Source: Epiperipatus broadwayi (Eukaryota > Onychophora > Udeonychophora > Euonychophora > Peripatidae). Taken from it: DNA of 64,000 nucleotides. The notes beneath the pieces are model-generated. The model was not told the DNA's origin, searched no databases, and was given only the letters and a program-made list of their open reading frames with translations. Shown here piece by piece: positions 45,345 through 58,559 of the stretch; the stretch's first letter is position 1; the number at the start of each line of letters is the position of its first letter. The position numbers were made by a program, and so were the translations under genes. Where the stretch lies: NCBI GenBank assembly GCA_028023455.1, contig JAQFVV010000020.1:5439092-5503091 (forward strand), in the 5' to 3' direction.

Positions 45345-45645
45345 TATAAGGGATTCGAACTCAAACTTTCACATGACACTCAACTCTCTATGCCATCTTT
45401 TTGCTGACCCACCTGATCACACACATGTTGAAAAAATAAACCAGCAATCATCAGTTGATCCAGATTACTATCTCCACACATATATGCAATCAGTGCTCAG
45501 CTTTATATTAAGATAGCCAATCTTCATACTTTAATGGACAGGCTTCAAATTATTCTGACCCACAACTCGTCAGCCATCCATTTCATTAAAAATCTGATGA
45601 TGGAATGTTCAAGCCCACGTTAGTGCCAAGGTTGTCATCCTACCC
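45345..45645 (-). mobile_element. Family 3 retrozyme/SINE, copy D
   Basis: Complement with B box GAGTTCGAATCCC (about 45349-45361), the A-box region near 45390, then a hammerhead 5' half. CUGAUGA is preserved with GUAAUCUGG and AUCAA upstream, but the segment holding GAAA and the 3' stem I strand is deleted. The upstream part includes GCTGAGCACTGATTGC as in copies A-C. Confidence 0.65.
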
Positions 45646-45759
45646 ATGTTTTGCATAATAACGATTGTGTTTTTGATAAATACATTTTTTTTAAAATATA
45701 GAACTAATAATGTATTAGTAGTCTTACTATTACCATTTTAACTATTCCCCACTATTCAA

Positions 45760-46079
45760 GTTATTTCATATAAGTTTCTATATATCAAAATCACCTCAAA
45801 TGTTAAGAAAATTTCAGCTACATCTGTGAAATAAACGTTTAGAGTCGACATTTTGAAAGTTCTAAACGTTTATTTCACAAAGAGTGCAGCTGTAAATTTC
45901 TTAATGTTAGAGGTGATTTGTTATTTCATATAAGTTTCTATATATCAAAATCACCTCAAATGTTAAGAAAATTTCAGCTACATCTGTGAAATAAACGTTT
46001 AGAGTCGACATTTTGAAAGTTCTAAATGTTTATTTCACAAAGAGTGCAGCTGTAAATTTCTTAATGTTAGAGGTGATTT
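45760..46079. repeat. 160-bp tandem duplication of a palindrome
   Basis: Units 45760-45919 and 45920-46079 differ by a single base (AACGTT versus AATGTT). Each unit is itself a fold-back: AAATCACCTC...GTTAAGAAA and its complement around a GTCGAC centre, with TTTATTTCACA arms. The near identity implies a very recent duplication. Confidence 0.9.
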
Positions 46080-46469
46080 GATACATGACACTTTATTTTA
46101 GATAGCAGTATGCAATGAAAATATTTTCATAAGTTTCTATATATATTCAATTAAGATAATTATGGTTACTTTTACTATATATTTATTTAAATTGAAAACA
46201 AGTTTTACAATGATTTTACAGATTCCTCTGTAAAACACAAATATGTTTCCCTATATCATAATTTGATTTCATTCTGTTTATGTGGCATCTTATGATGTTG
46301 CCTTTTAACTTCTGCAGTAGCAAACTTTAATTCTGTATAGACTGCAGTACCTTCCTTAACTGCAATTTTCCACACTATTCTTGAAAAATTTTTCTCAATA
46401 AAAACAGCCAATTTTATTAGACATTTTTCATAAAAGCTATGACCAGCTTCACTGTAAAACACTTTTTTA

Positions 46470-47041
46470 AAACACTAAACATCACATGATTACTATTTTT
46501 TATGCTTTCTCATAACTGTTATTAAAATAGGCAAAACTCTCCATAGTAGTGCCACTTAGTGCAAGCCAGAGTAATCAATGGATGGCAGAAGCCCTTGTGC
46601 ATAAAATTCCTATCTATTGCCTACTCATCCAATATCCTCAGACTAGTTTCTAGCTTGTGGCATTCATCAGTGAGGAGCCTTGGATTTGAGAGTACTGCTC
46701 CTACATCTTAGGATCTAATGCAACCCTCCAACAGCCCTTTTTTTTATCTCTACTTAACTACAAAACTATGAGAATAGAATTGAAAACACAATAATATTTT
46801 CAATCCACGATCATTAGCTTATGTATATAGTCATATAGGTCTAAAGTCAGTTCAGTACCCATACATTTTGGTGTCTTTGATTCTTTAATAACCATAGCCA
46901 CCACTATCCTATTAGGCAGCGTTGGTATTAAACCACTAAACATCACATGATTACCATTTCTTATGCATACAACTTCTGACATCCATTGATTATTCTGGTT
47001 TGCACTGAGTGGCACTACTGTATGGAGAGTTTTGCCTGTTT
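46470..47041 (-). mobile_element. Family 1 retrozyme, long copy
   Basis: A full minus-oriented monomer followed by a short inverted end. Flanked by a 15-bp duplication TAAAACACTTTTTTA (46455-46469 and 47042-47056). The body contains the conserved CCATACATTTTGGTGTCTTT and ATCCTATTAGGCAG blocks. Minus-strand frames within it are repeat artefacts. Confidence 0.8.
46627..46685 (-). ncRNA. Hammerhead ribozyme, family 1
   Basis: CUGAUGA, GAAA and CUAGUC are intact. Inner stem I is UCCUCA with UGAGGA, turning the usual U-G into U-A. Stem II is weakened to two pairs (AUGC/GCUA). The outer AUCCAA/UUGGAU helix is perfect. Confidence 0.75.
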
Positions 47042-47549
47042 TAAAACACTTTTTTACTTGCTATTCCTTCATTTTATATGTATAATCCAATGACAACACA
47101 CCATTGCAGTATTATATTTAATAGCAAGCTAAAGAATCTACAGATGATTTATGATCTAGCCATTATTTATTTCAAATCCCACAAAACATATTTAAATAAA
47201 ATTTTTAAACAACTGCAAATAACAGCAATAAAAGGTCATATATCACTTCCACACAAATTTTTGGGAAAATAACAACCGTATATAAACAACTAAATTGAGT
47301 CATCTCTGTGATAAAATATATTTTTTCAATTTATTAAAAGAAGAAGCACATTATTAAGATTTTAAAATGTATTCACATTTTCAAGTTAATAACTAACCAA
47401 GTTAAAACTTACTGTAGATTAATGTTTCACCATTAAATAATAAACCAATTAAGTTTTTAAAACATTAATTACTGAATCAAATTATTTATAAATTGTGTTT
47501 AAAAGATTAAAACCAATTTATAGATCATCATTTGGAATGATAAGAATAA

Positions 47550-48034
47550 ACCGCTATACCTTACATGATCACCATTTCTTATGCTTGCTCATATACCATA
47601 GTGCCACTCAGTGCAAGCTAGAGCAATCAGTGGATGCCAGAAGGCTTGCACATAAAATACCTATCTAGTGCCTACTCATTCAATATCCCAGACTATTTTC
47701 TAGCTTATGGTACTGAACTGAGTTCAGACCTATATGACTATATAAGCTAATGAGCTTAGATTGAAAATATCGTGTTTCAATTTATTCTCATAGTTTTGTA
47801 GTTAAGTAGAGATAAAAGATGGCTGCTGGAGGGTTGCATTAGATCCTATGATCTAAGTGCAGTGCTCTCAGATCCAAGGTTCCTCACTGATGAAAGCCAC
47901 AAGCTAGAAACTAGTCTGGGGATATTGGATGAGTAGGCAGTAGATAGGGATTTTGTGCACAAGCTTTCTGGTATCCATTGATTACTCTAGCTTGCACTGA
48001 GTGGCATTACTGTATGGAGAGTTTTGCCAATTTT
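47550..48034 (+). mobile_element. Family 1 retrozyme, inverted-junction copy
   Basis: Starts as a minus-oriented monomer that breaks inside the ribozyme (about 47707), then turns into a plus-oriented monomer with a complete hammerhead. Flanked by a perfect 14-bp duplication AATGATAAGAATAA (47536-47549 and 48035-48048). Confidence 0.8.
47872..47930 (+). ncRNA. Hammerhead ribozyme, family 1
   Basis: Core CUGAUGA, GAAA and CUAGUC intact. Stem II is AGC with GCU around CACAA, where other copies have GGC/GCC, a compensated pair. Stem I inner UCCUCA with UGGGGA and outer AUCCAA with UUGGAU are both complete. Confidence 0.8.
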
Positions 48035-48059
48035 AATGATAAGAATAATATAATAATTA

Positions 48060-48505
48060 ACATATTAAAATTTGAAGTTTTTTAAAACTTTTAATTAGTT
48101 TAAATTAAAACTCCATCAAATCTATATTAGAAAATGACTGCTTCATGAAGCTGCTTATGAACTATTACTAAAGATAACAATCATAAAAATAAAGAAAAAA
48201 GTTGAACCTATTTATAACTTTCTATTTAACAGTATTTATTTTAAATTTGTTACACTTTCTACAAGTGTTTTCTCATATGCCATGAAGAAAACATTAACAG
48301 ACAACTAGATAATTTCAGACATGATTAATTGAGTCAATTGTCTTAATCAAATTTATATCAGCAATATATAAATTACACGTTTGCTCATAGCATTTTTGTG
48401 CTCCTTCTAGTAACAAAAAATTGTATACATTGAATTGTCTGTTCTAAAATCACATTGATTCTCATAAACATTCATGTATATATCTGGAAGCAGCTTATTT
48501 AATAC
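48060..48505. other. AT-rich DNA, no gene seen
   Basis: No supported feature. Confidence 0.4.
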
Positions 48506-48506
48506 A

Positions 48507-48606
48507 ATCTTTTTTTTTCTTATATGACAAATGCTCTGACCAGGAAGTGAACCCGGGCCAGCTGCTTGGAAGGCAGCTATGCTAACCACTAGGCCACCAA
48601 CTTTGA
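48507..48606 (-). repeat. tRNA-derived SINE, copy 5
   Basis: Complement: GTTGGTGGCCTAGTGGTTAG (A box), GCTGCCTTCCAAGCAG, GGGTTCACTTCCTGG (B box), GACAAATGCT-type 3' part read inversely, then an A tail. The overlapping minus frame is a by-product. Confidence 0.8.
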
Positions 48607-48609
48607 GAA

Positions 48610-49985
48610 TACTTTTACAGTAATGACAATAATATCTCATAACAGTTATTTTAAGACAAGTGATATAATTTCATGATTCTATATATTTCCTTAAAAATAT
48701 CATTGTCGTCACTTTATTTCAAAATTTTTGCAGATATTATTTAAAGATTATGAAAAGCTTGTTTTAATTTCTTTAAACTACATATTTTTATCAAAATATA
48801 AAAACAATCATCACTTGAATTATTGTATTATTATTCAAAAGATAGTCAAAATATTCTCTCCATTTGTTCAAATACTATTCAGAGATTTAATAAGCTTATC
48901 ATGTAGATTTTAGATCCCCATGTTATTATCTGTGCATAAAAAATATCTAAAATGATCATGATTGTATCTCGATTGCTGATTTAATCGACCAATCATTTTA
49001 AAGTCATTTGTTAGACATTGAAATTGTACTTTTATATTGCTTATTATATTTTAAATTATTCTTCTCGAAGCATAAAATGCCACTATTATCTAATATTTGA
49101 AGTTATTATGTTTAATGTGGGATTGGATTTCTTTCATTGCAGCTCAACAAGAGTAGTTGAGTTCAAAACAAGTGTCGTGAGATTGGTTCAATGTTTTTAT
49201 AAATGTAAAATATGATATGGTAAAATATAATAAAATTGTGAATATCACACTGACAATTTAATATCAATTTAGTTGTTTCCTATCTAACATCATTATTTGT
49301 TTATTAAATATTTAGACATTAACTTGAACAAGCAAGATTATTTATATAAAATGAATGTTATATAAATCTGTTTTCTTGGAAATACAGGCATTATTAAAAA
49401 AAACTCTTAATTATTAATACTAACTTAAATAAAAATTAAGTTGCTATATGTGTCATATGATTGTAGCAATTGGAATAGTGTGATTGAGCTCAAAACAGAT
49501 ATCCAATAGAAGTCGGCTCACTTTTTTTAATTATTAACATTAGTATAAACCCAAAATATTATAAAAAATATAAAGAGAACTCTGAAGATTTACTATTGTT
49601 CAGTTTGTTTCATATGATAATACTTAATATATTATATCATAGAGTATATTGTCTTGTTGTGCAGACTTCAAAGTAATTGAATATATTTTCAGTTTATTGT
49701 AATATCATTTTAATGAAATCATATTACATTGCAATTACTATATTTCACTATCATGCTCACAATCAAATCTGTGAAAGTTAAAAATTGTTGAGGGAGTTCA
49801 AATTTTCTAGGTCAGTTCAAAGTTTTTTTTATTAAGCTGTACCATAGACAAGCAATCTGGCATCCAGTTTTGATAGATATAAATCTAGTTATTTACAGCA
49901 GAAAAGCAAAAACTGTCCATAAAGCAAAAAATATACATTCTTTCCTATAAAGTCAGATATCAAACTTTTAATTTAATGAGATCAT
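48610..49985. other. AT-rich DNA, no gene seen
   Basis: Short plus-strand frames at 48728 and 49018 have no recognisable domain. Two loosely similar pieces (49120-49190, 49460-49530) contain TTGAGTTCAAAACA or TTGAGCTCAAAACA, possibly an old duplication. Confidence 0.35.
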
Positions 49986-49994
49986 AATTTAACT

Positions 49995-50362
49995 TCAACT
50001 ATACCACTCAAAGAAGTATGGAGAGATGCATATTAGGAATAACAAGAAGAGATCGAAAACACAATATATGGGTAAGAGAACAAACAGGTGTTATTACCTC
50101 ATTGAAAAAATTAAAAGACTGAATAGGAGTTGGGCTGGACATATTGCTAGAAGAGATGATAATAGAGGGACAATTGAAATCTTAAACTGGATTCCAAGAG
50201 ATTGTAAAAGACCCAGAAAGAGACCATATGTGAGATGGATGGATGAACTAAGAAAGTGTGCAGGGGTGGTGTGGAGAAGACAGGCTAAAAATTGGAGATG
50301 GTTTGAACTTGGAGAGACCTTCATCCTGCAGTGGATTGATAATAGTTGATGATGATGATGAT
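49995..50362 (+). mobile_element. RTE-type LINE 3' end with ATG tail
   Basis: The frame at 50026-50349 encodes the LINE C-terminus: RNKKRSKTQYMG, then LNRSWAGHIARRDDNRGTIE, RPRKRPYVRWMDELRK, VVWRRQAKNW and ETFILQWIDN, followed by a stop and a GATGATGATGATGAT tail. The RT core is missing through 5' truncation. It is the cleanest LINE terminus in the window. Confidence 0.85.
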
Positions 50363-50369
50363 ATTACCA

Positions 50370-51995
50370 GTTCATTCTGATTAAAATGATGTAATAATCA
50401 TAAATTCACACTTTTAAAATATAATGTACAATTTAAATAGCATAAGCAGAAAATCATTCCATGAAGTAGACTTGAGAGCATGTTACCACCAATAATAAAC
50501 TACTGTTAAAAATTAAGACAACCATGAGCTCAACATCCATAAAAATGAGACACTTATTCACAATGGATTATAGTGCATCATATTACAATCATAATTACAG
50601 CTTTCACATGCAGCATATCAATATTTATCTGAGCAACCTAGGCTAAACTGGCACTTTTTTTCTTTTAATTAAGAATAGCTAGATCATTATTGGATAGTTA
50701 TCCTGTTTGGCTATGGATTGACTATATAAAAAAAAGTTGGCTTGCGATAAAAAGTTTTTAAGGTTCATATGGCCTGATCTCAAATCCTAGGTTTTGAGCA
50801 GAAAAGCTGATTCTATATCTTTTTTTAGCAGATATTGCTTGACCATAGTACTTTATGTTCACAATAAAAGCAAATTATATAGAAATCAAGAGTTAGCAAA
50901 TGAGATGTAATTTTATTAATCTCCATCTCAAGACTACATTTTTCAGGCTCTTGCTTTAATCTATGAGAATTAGGAACTGCTTAACAGTCATATTTAATTT
51001 GTTTTTCATTAAATCCTATTCTAACTATGCAAATAAGTTGACTTGAGGTTTTGAATTTCAGGCTATTAGTTTGATAGTCAAAATAAGAATTAAAGGTGGT
51101 AGTTAGATGCCTAAATGTATTGGTTCCATCCAATCTAGCATTGAAGCCCATGTCCTCATTAATTTAAAATCAAAACCTGATCTGGAAATGGGGATTAATA
51201 AACATACTATGCTGATTATTCAAATTTACATTACATGATATTTAATTAAAAATAAATTGAAAAGCAAAATTGGATTTTTTTAAAAATATATACATTTAAA
51301 TATATTTTTTTAAAATGTTAATTCATTTGTTTAACTTTATTAACTTAAAATATATGTAAAAGCGTAGTCTGTGATATTTAGTTAAATTCCACTGTGAAAA
51401 TCACTACAATATTTAAATATTAACAAAGATTGATTACTTAGTATTATTTTCATCTAATCATGAAAAATTAATTAAACAAAGACTAGTTCTTTCATTCATA
51501 AATTACTATTTTAAGATTATTCTTTAACATTATAATTATAAGATCAATCTTTTTAGAAATTTTTTGATTAATGTTTTTAAAAAGTATAACAAAATTAAAT
51601 GGCTTAGAATATAATCACTTGAAAATGCAAATATAAAATATAAAAAGAATTTTTAAAATGATAAAACTATAGATTAGACATCTAGAATTCCTTTTCTTTT
51701 TTTAATTTTAGAAATATGATTATTTATATATATTAGTAATATAAAAGAACGATATACAACATATAGAAAAGGGTACATATATGTTATTTTAATAATATTA
51801 ATAAAAAGAATTTGCCATAAAATTAAAAATAACTAAATAAACTAACAGTAAAGTTATAATTAATTTGAGATGGTACAGTAATTAGACCACTATATTATTT
51901 AACAACAGTGGATATCAGTCATTGCAGATAACAGTTTGTTAGTACACCTCAACTGTGTTGTTAGTGTTCATTAGCTAATAAAAACATTCTGTTAT
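50370..51995. other. AT-rich DNA, no gene seen
   Basis: A slightly more complex segment at 50600-51200 has no long frame, TIR or known repeat. The rest is low-complexity A/T. Confidence 0.4.
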
Positions 51996-52020
51996 TGTTA
52001 TTTAGACTCAAATTCAACAG

Positions 52021-52560
52021 GTACACTCTCCATACAGTAGTGCCACCCTGTGACAAACAGAGTAATCAATGGATGCCAGAAGGCTTGTGCATAAAATCCC
52101 CATTTAGTGATACTCATCCAATATCCCCAGACTAGTTTCTGATTTGTGACCTTCATCAGTGAGGAGCCTTGGATCTGAGAGCACTGCACCTAGATCTTAG
52201 GATCTAATGCAACCCTCCAGCAACCACCTTTTATCTCTACTTAACTACAAAACTATGAGAATGAAATTTGAAAACACAATAATATTTTCAATCTAAGCTC
52301 AATAGCTTATATAGTCATATGGGTCTGAACTCAGTTCAGCATCTGTACATTTTGGTGTCTTCGGCTCTTTAACAACCATAGCCACCACTATCCTATTAGG
52401 CAGGACTGGTATTAAACCACTAAACATCACATGATTACCATCTCTTATGCTACTCTGATTACTCTGGTTGGCACAGGGTGGCACTACTGTAAGCAGAGTT
52501 TGCCTGTTTAATAATTTATGTGCTAGCATAAGAGATGGTGATTGTGTGATATTTAGTGGT
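52021..52560 (-). mobile_element. Family 1 retrozyme, long copy
   Basis: A full monomer with a terminal turn-over, TACTCTGATTACTCTGGTTG. Flanked by a 13-bp duplication TTATTTAGACTCA (52008-52020 and 52561-52573). The body shares CATTTTGGTGTCTTCGGCTC and the GGTATTAAACCACTAAACAT block. Confidence 0.8.
52116..52174 (-). ncRNA. Hammerhead ribozyme, family 1
   Basis: CUGAUGA, GAAA and CUAGUC intact. Stem II changed to GGU with AUC around CACAA, still paired with one wobble. Both parts of stem I are complete. Confidence 0.8.
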
Positions 52561-53263
52561 TTATTTAGACTCATTCGTATTTTTAAAAGGTCAAGTTAAT
52601 AATGTACTAGTAAGCAATAAATACTCCATATCATTTAGGAGAATGGTGAATTTGAAGCAAAGATTTCTGGAATAAATCTCAGCTTGTCACTTTGGATGCT
52701 TGAATGTCACATGAATGTTACAAATGAACATCCTTTCAATTGTTTATTTAATGATAAAACTATTATTTTTTAGTAATTGACATTAAAAACAACATTTGAT
52801 TAATTAATTTTTATAATCTGAAATTTGTAAGCTGCATATCTTTCACGTTTATCACATTTTAAAAATTTGTTTCATAAAATTGAGCACAACGAGATTCAAA
52901 ATTAAAAAGCTTTTACAGTCTTTGTTAACCATGAATTATTCTATTCTGAATCCTAGATGGTTACAGATCTATGAAAAAGATTTATCTATAATCAGATGAT
53001 TGACGTGATCTAAAGTCTACTTTTTTATGACAACGAGAATAATCTGAAGAGAATGAATTTATCATCATTATCAACAAATAATAACTCTCTGTAATAATTT
53101 CTCTAATACTTTTCTTGCAAAGAGTTTATCCAAGCTTCCATCTTTCAAAATGATCCAAAAATGTTCTTGATCCCATAATCCCACCAAAAAATGAATATTT
53201 TCTAAGAATAATATTGTGTAGAGTTTATATAGTAAACAAAAAATAATTTTAATTTGTAGAATT

Positions 53264-53318
53264 TTTTTAAGTGTCATAGCATCGGCAGTCGCGCTGACCT
53301 CTCGACCACCAATGCAAG
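53264..53318 (-). repeat. tRNA-derived SINE fragment
   Basis: GTGTCATAGCATCGGC (tail side) joined directly to ACCTCTCGACCACCAATGC (head side). The middle of the SINE is deleted. Confidence 0.6.
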
Positions 53319-53639
53319 AATATTTTTGATTCCTGAATATTTCTAATATATCCTTATTTATTTCATCTATATCTTATAACAATTTTTATATAATAATTTG
53401 AACGATACAGATTAAAATATACAAATGTTTTTATTTTTCAATAAATATTATATGAATTAAAATAATTAAAATTTCAAAGTTGCATCTTTTTATATACATA
53501 TATTTCAGTTACAAAACTTGAATAACCTAAAAACTATTAGAAATTATTAAATATTTATTTTTTTATAAATGTATAAATCGGATATAGTTCCTTATCAATA
53601 AGGTTGAAAATGACATCAAGACTGAGTCATCATTGTCTT

Positions 53640-54450
53640 GACAGTTGGGTGGGAGGACCAGTGGAGGCAGATAAAGTATTTAGATCTTCAAATCCAGAGA
53701 GATAAACTCCAGCTAAATTGCAAAATATATTTTGGGGCTATACAAGTAAGAGGGTACATACATCATAATCCATACTAATTCTTACAAATATATTAGTTTA
53801 TCATTATTTCTTCACATAAACCACCACCTATGCAAGTATGAAATCGAATGAAAAGTAAATATTGATCAATATCTAATGAACTAAATGGGATAGCTTCAGC
53901 AGTCTGACCTTACAAGGAGAGTTAAACAATTTTACAATAAAATAAAAACAAACACTCCCAAGGATGGCAAACCTTGGATATTGCTCCCATATATACTGCG
54001 AGTAGCCAAAAATATAAATAAGTTTGCTCATAAACATATCAAATAAGCTATCGTACTCTTCCTACAATGAATAGGCTTCTAAGTAATTCTAAGGAGACTC
54101 CATAAATACCAAATTCTATACACCATACATAAAATTTCATGCCCCAGGCAGGATGCAGGGCTATCTATTATGATAAATCACACACCTGCCTTCCTCCAAG
54201 GATATCTCAACACAGATATCTCTACAAACATGCCATAAATAATTCTGAATTATTAAGTCTATCTTCCTCGAGCACCAACATGCAATGAGCCATACATTTG
54301 ATCCTACGGCCACCAACATTGAATGCATCAAGTGAAATGACTCTAAATAGAAAATTAAAGACACCTGAGGTATATAGCTAACAACCCTAACACTATAAAT
54401 TGAAAGGAATCCTACTTTCCTCTCTTGAAGAAATGTGACAGTATAATTTA
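53640..54450. other. Unclassified GC-richer segment
   Basis: Higher complexity than the flanks, with short coding-like pieces on both strands but no frame matching a family. The minus frame at 54161-54526 is mostly hydrophobic and AT-driven. Possibly an old transposon body. Confidence 0.3.
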
Positions 54451-54475
54451 CATAAATATAAATAAACTTATAGAT

Positions 54476-54643
54476 CCAGAAAGAGACCACATGTGAGATG
54501 GATGTATAAAATAAGAAAATGTGCATGGGCGATGTGGAGAAGAGAAGCTAAAGATCAGAGAAGATGGATTAAACTTGGAGATACCTTCATCCTGCAGTGG
54601 ATTGATAATGGTTGATAATGATGATGATGATGATAGATATAAA
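54476..54643 (+). mobile_element. RTE-type LINE 3' terminus
   Basis: AGAAAGAGACCACATGTGAG, then a GCTAAAGATCAGAGAAGATG-type region, CCTTCATCCTGCAGTGGATT and a GATGATGATGATGATGA tail. The run of aspartates in the overlapping frame is simply this tail translated. Confidence 0.8.
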
Positions 54644-55139
54644 CCCTATTATGCATATATTAATGCTATGAATATGAGGACATACCTTGTCCTCGAATGT
54701 GCTAAGCCTCAACAAGTACACATTCAGTATAATATTAAGCTTTTCTGAGTATAGTGTGTAAGTGCAGATATTGATAAACATATTAATAGATTTTACTTGA
54801 GAAAGAATAGTGATGTATGTTAACATAATGCTAAAGAAACAAAAGATGCAAAGAAAAAATAAGTTATATGCAGTAATTCATTTTCTTTACTCTACTGTAA
54901 TGCCATCCACTTAATCATTGTATCACTATTTAGTAATCAATGCACTGCCATCTTGTGTCCATTGAGAACTCAAGTTTTAAAAGGAATTCAGTGGTAGTAT
55001 TACTGCATCTATAAACTTATGTTAAACTAAAAAAATGTTATGTGATGTTTTGTTGATATACAATAGTAAATATCACTAATTAGTCCAATAAATTTAAATT
55101 AAAACTTAATGTTAAAAGTACTTGTAGGATATGAATAAG

Positions 55140-55216
55140 ATGAAGGTCAGAAGTCAGAAACTAGTCTCAGAATATTGGAGGAGTAGGCACTAGATGGGGA
55201 TTTTATGCACATGTTT
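55140..55216 (+). mobile_element. Family 1 retrozyme fragment
   Basis: Holds ATGAAGGTCAGAAGTCAGAA, ACTAGTCTCAG, ATATTGGAGGAGTAGGC and GATTTTATGCACATG: the 3' half of the hammerhead and the adjacent edge, with the core 5' side broken. Confidence 0.65.
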
Positions 55217-55219
55217 TAA

Positions 55220-58170
55220 GATAATAAATACTTTATTAAAACAATATATAGATAGCTGGAACAAAAAGGCAATAATTTAATAATAAATTTACAAACAAAA
55301 CAAGGAATTGAATTCTGTAAAATAGTATAGAAGAAATAATGTTATAAGAAATTGTAATTGCAAAATAATATTGGCAGAGATTACTTTAGAATAAGAAGTG
55401 GACAATTTTTTACAGACTTCTATAATAATAGAACACAGAAAATCATACAGCTCATAAAAATAACAATAATAATCAAAATAAAAAAATAGTGTCAATGATA
55501 TCTATAGAGAATATAAACACTTTAGGAAATAATAAAATCATAATGCTATTTTAAAAAAGTGATACTGAAATATGGGAATATAGTAGTAAAGTTAATTCAT
55601 AAAATGTCCAAATGTTAATACCACATGATCATCATTTCTTTTGCTTACACAATCTGTTAACATACTAGCAACTTTCTGCAACTTCCGATTAAAAAATATA
55701 TATATTATATTGGAAAGAATTATAAATAAAATCTTTATTTGTGTATATAATACTTAGACAGGAAGTAAATAAAGCAAAATCCTAAATAAAATTACATTCT
55801 ACAAAATTAGTAATGCACATATGCTGATTGAATAAAAGTATGCTAATAAGTAAATTATGCATATTAGGACTAATTAAGAAAATTAGACAAATTATGCAAA
55901 TTAAAAATAATTATACAGAGCAATAAAAACTGCAGAATTAGGCACATATAGTGAAATTGTTTAATGCATAGTGAAGAGAAGCTATATAGAAAGATATGGC
56001 AGATTAAAAAATGCAAGATTTTCTAATTGTAATTGTTTTTGAGTTTGAATTATGAACACCCAGCAAGCAGGCTAGTTGTTATACTGAAAATATATACTTT
56101 AATTATATATATATAGTTCTACAACATACACTATATGTTTCAGAACCCCTGCACTAGATTATAAACGATATCAAAGACAGACTACTCCCTGACCAAACAC
56201 TTCAGATTGTGTACAAAATTGAATGCAAAATGGTATATTATGGGGAATTGAGGGCAAATATCTCCATAAGAGTCTTTCAACATAAATATGGATGTGAAAA
56301 AAATAATTCCAAACATAAATCAGTTTTTTGGGAGCATTAACAAAAATTCAGCCACATCTTCAATGCAATGAATGTCAATATTGTTTGCATAGAGTGGGAT
56401 AATAAAAAAAGAAAAGTTAAAGAGATATGGTTTATCACTAACAATAATCATGTCATTAACAAAAAGGAAAACAGTATCTAACTCTCAAGCAAGTTGAATA
56501 TTTAAGTAGCTAATTTAAATAATTAGTACTTCATTAATAATACATATCCAGCAAATACAGGAGTACTATGAATCTGGTTTGTAAGCCAAAAGTATGCTCA
56601 GCTATATTCAATAAAAATATATACAATGTAATAAATCTTTTTTTTAAGTCAATGTTCAAAATGTTTCAGCCAATAACAATGAATTTTATATATAGAGTTA
56701 ATAAATTCTTGTGACATTTTCTTTTGGTGTTATGTGTTTAGTTTTAATAACATTTTATATGGCTAAATAGCTGATATTTGTTAATATTTCTTCTATACAT
56801 TCCACTTTCTAGCATCTGATAATTACGATGGTTTAAATTAGGTGGCAATTTTGTATGCTATCATTGCTTTTGTATTAAAAAATAATGATTGAAAAACTAT
56901 AATAGGGATACATAAAAAAAATGAAGATATGATCAATTACATATACATAATGTTTAATTTTTGATAAACATCACTTGGTTAAATTTGTTGATGAAAACAT
57001 GTCCTCTGGTTGAATTATTACAAACAGTTGTTTAGACAAATAATTGTATTTTGTTACATACACACACGCAAACGGAAGTGAGGTAATCAGATCTTTTCTC
57101 ATAAAAATATCAACTAATGCTGTGGCTAGAGAATATTTCAATTCACTATTGTACCAGTTGCATAAGTATTAATCCTGATGCATTGCATATATACATATTA
57201 AACATTAGAAGTATTTAATACTAATATTTTCAATATTTGAATCAATGCTGACAATATTTAAATTGAAAAAATTCTCAGACATATCAATTAATAACTTCAA
57301 TTAACTTAATTTAAAGTAAATTGTGCTATCGATTCAATATTGATTCTTTCTAGCCTAACTATTTCAGACAACTTTCTATATAAAAAATGAAACAACAGAA
57401 AAGACAGTCCAACCTTTCCTCATAAAAATTATTGCCTTATGCTGTGCCTATAAAGTATTTCAATTCATATATATTATCAGAAACACAAATCTTAATCTAT
57501 AATATTTATATTTAGTAAGATAATTACATATAATTTATAACTTTGTACCCAAACCAGAAAAAAAAAAATTAAGATAAATTTTAAAATAATTGCAAAATAA
57601 TATGCCATATCTAAGTTTAAGAGATGTTATAGGAAAGTTAAATGAATATTAGATATCATTTTGAAGTGGATTTTATCTTTTAAGCATTAAAATGTCAGGA
57701 TATGTGATAATTCTAAATTCCAAAAAATCATATCATATAAAATAAAAGGTACTATCAATCTCATTGTCACTATCAGATTTTAAATAGTAATAATTAAATC
57801 AGGTGCTGGAAGTAATAGAGCTCAATTATGATCCATCGATCCAGAGTTCTAGAGTCTGTTATTCTATAGCGGCACTTAATCATGTGGGAACAGATTTTAA
57901 GTAAGAAATACAGATAATATAGATTAACTACATAAAAATAAATTTATGACAGTGAAATCAATAAAATCAAAACATATTAGAAGTATAACCAATCCTTCAA
58001 AATGCCCTTTCATCCATTAACGTTTTGACATGGTGAAATTAAGTTTTGATTGTCCAAATAATTTTATCACAATTTTACAGCGTATTAAAGCAGAAAGCAA
58101 ACAATTGAAACAAATGTATTAATATATACTAGAAAAATTAAAATAATCTCAACTGATGTTGAATATTATG
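55220..58170. other. Long AT-rich stretch, weak direct repeat only
   Basis: No gene seen. Segments 57095-57150 and 57405-57465 share TTTCCTCATAAAAAT, ATGCTGTG and AATTTCAATTCA-like text, an old direct duplication. TA microsatellites occur at 56108. Confidence 0.4.
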
Positions 58171-58171
58171 T

Positions 58172-58545
58172 GTTCAGGGGGCCCCCCGCACTAAAGTTAT
58201 TTTTCGAAATTTAAAGCAAATTGCTTTTGACGATAAAGGATAAATTATAAATTATTCAAATAATTAAAAATATATTTATTTTAAGTTCGCATTGATGGAT
58301 GAGATTTATTATTGTGTTTATTATAATATATATACATTATAATATAGAAAACGGATACCCGTAGGTGTCGTTTTTGACTAACGTTTAATTAATCGGATAG
58401 TACTATCTTAATGTATGAAGAAGTTTACCTATCTTATGATCCATGATATTTGATTTATATATATTGAATTTGCATTTTATTTAAATATTTAATATAGAGA
58501 GGGCCCCGCAAAAAAAATCCAATCGGGCCCCGCTGTGCTATTTGA
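58172..58545. repeat. Possible MITE with GC-rich ends
   Basis: GC-rich blocks CAGGGGGCCCCCCGCA (58176) and GAGGGCCCCGCA / CGGGCCCCGCTG (58498-58545) flank AT-rich DNA. They look like transposon subterminal sequence, but I could not define matching inverted ends or a duplication. Confidence 0.3.
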
Positions 58546-58559
58546 CCAAGATGGCAACA

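Noticed and set aside
54161-54526. 121-codon minus-strand gene
   Set aside because: Hydrophobic AT-driven composition, overlaps a LINE terminus at its start and matches no family.
54521-54826. Frames with aspartate or isoleucine runs
   Set aside because: They are the GATGAT tail of the LINE terminus read in different frames.
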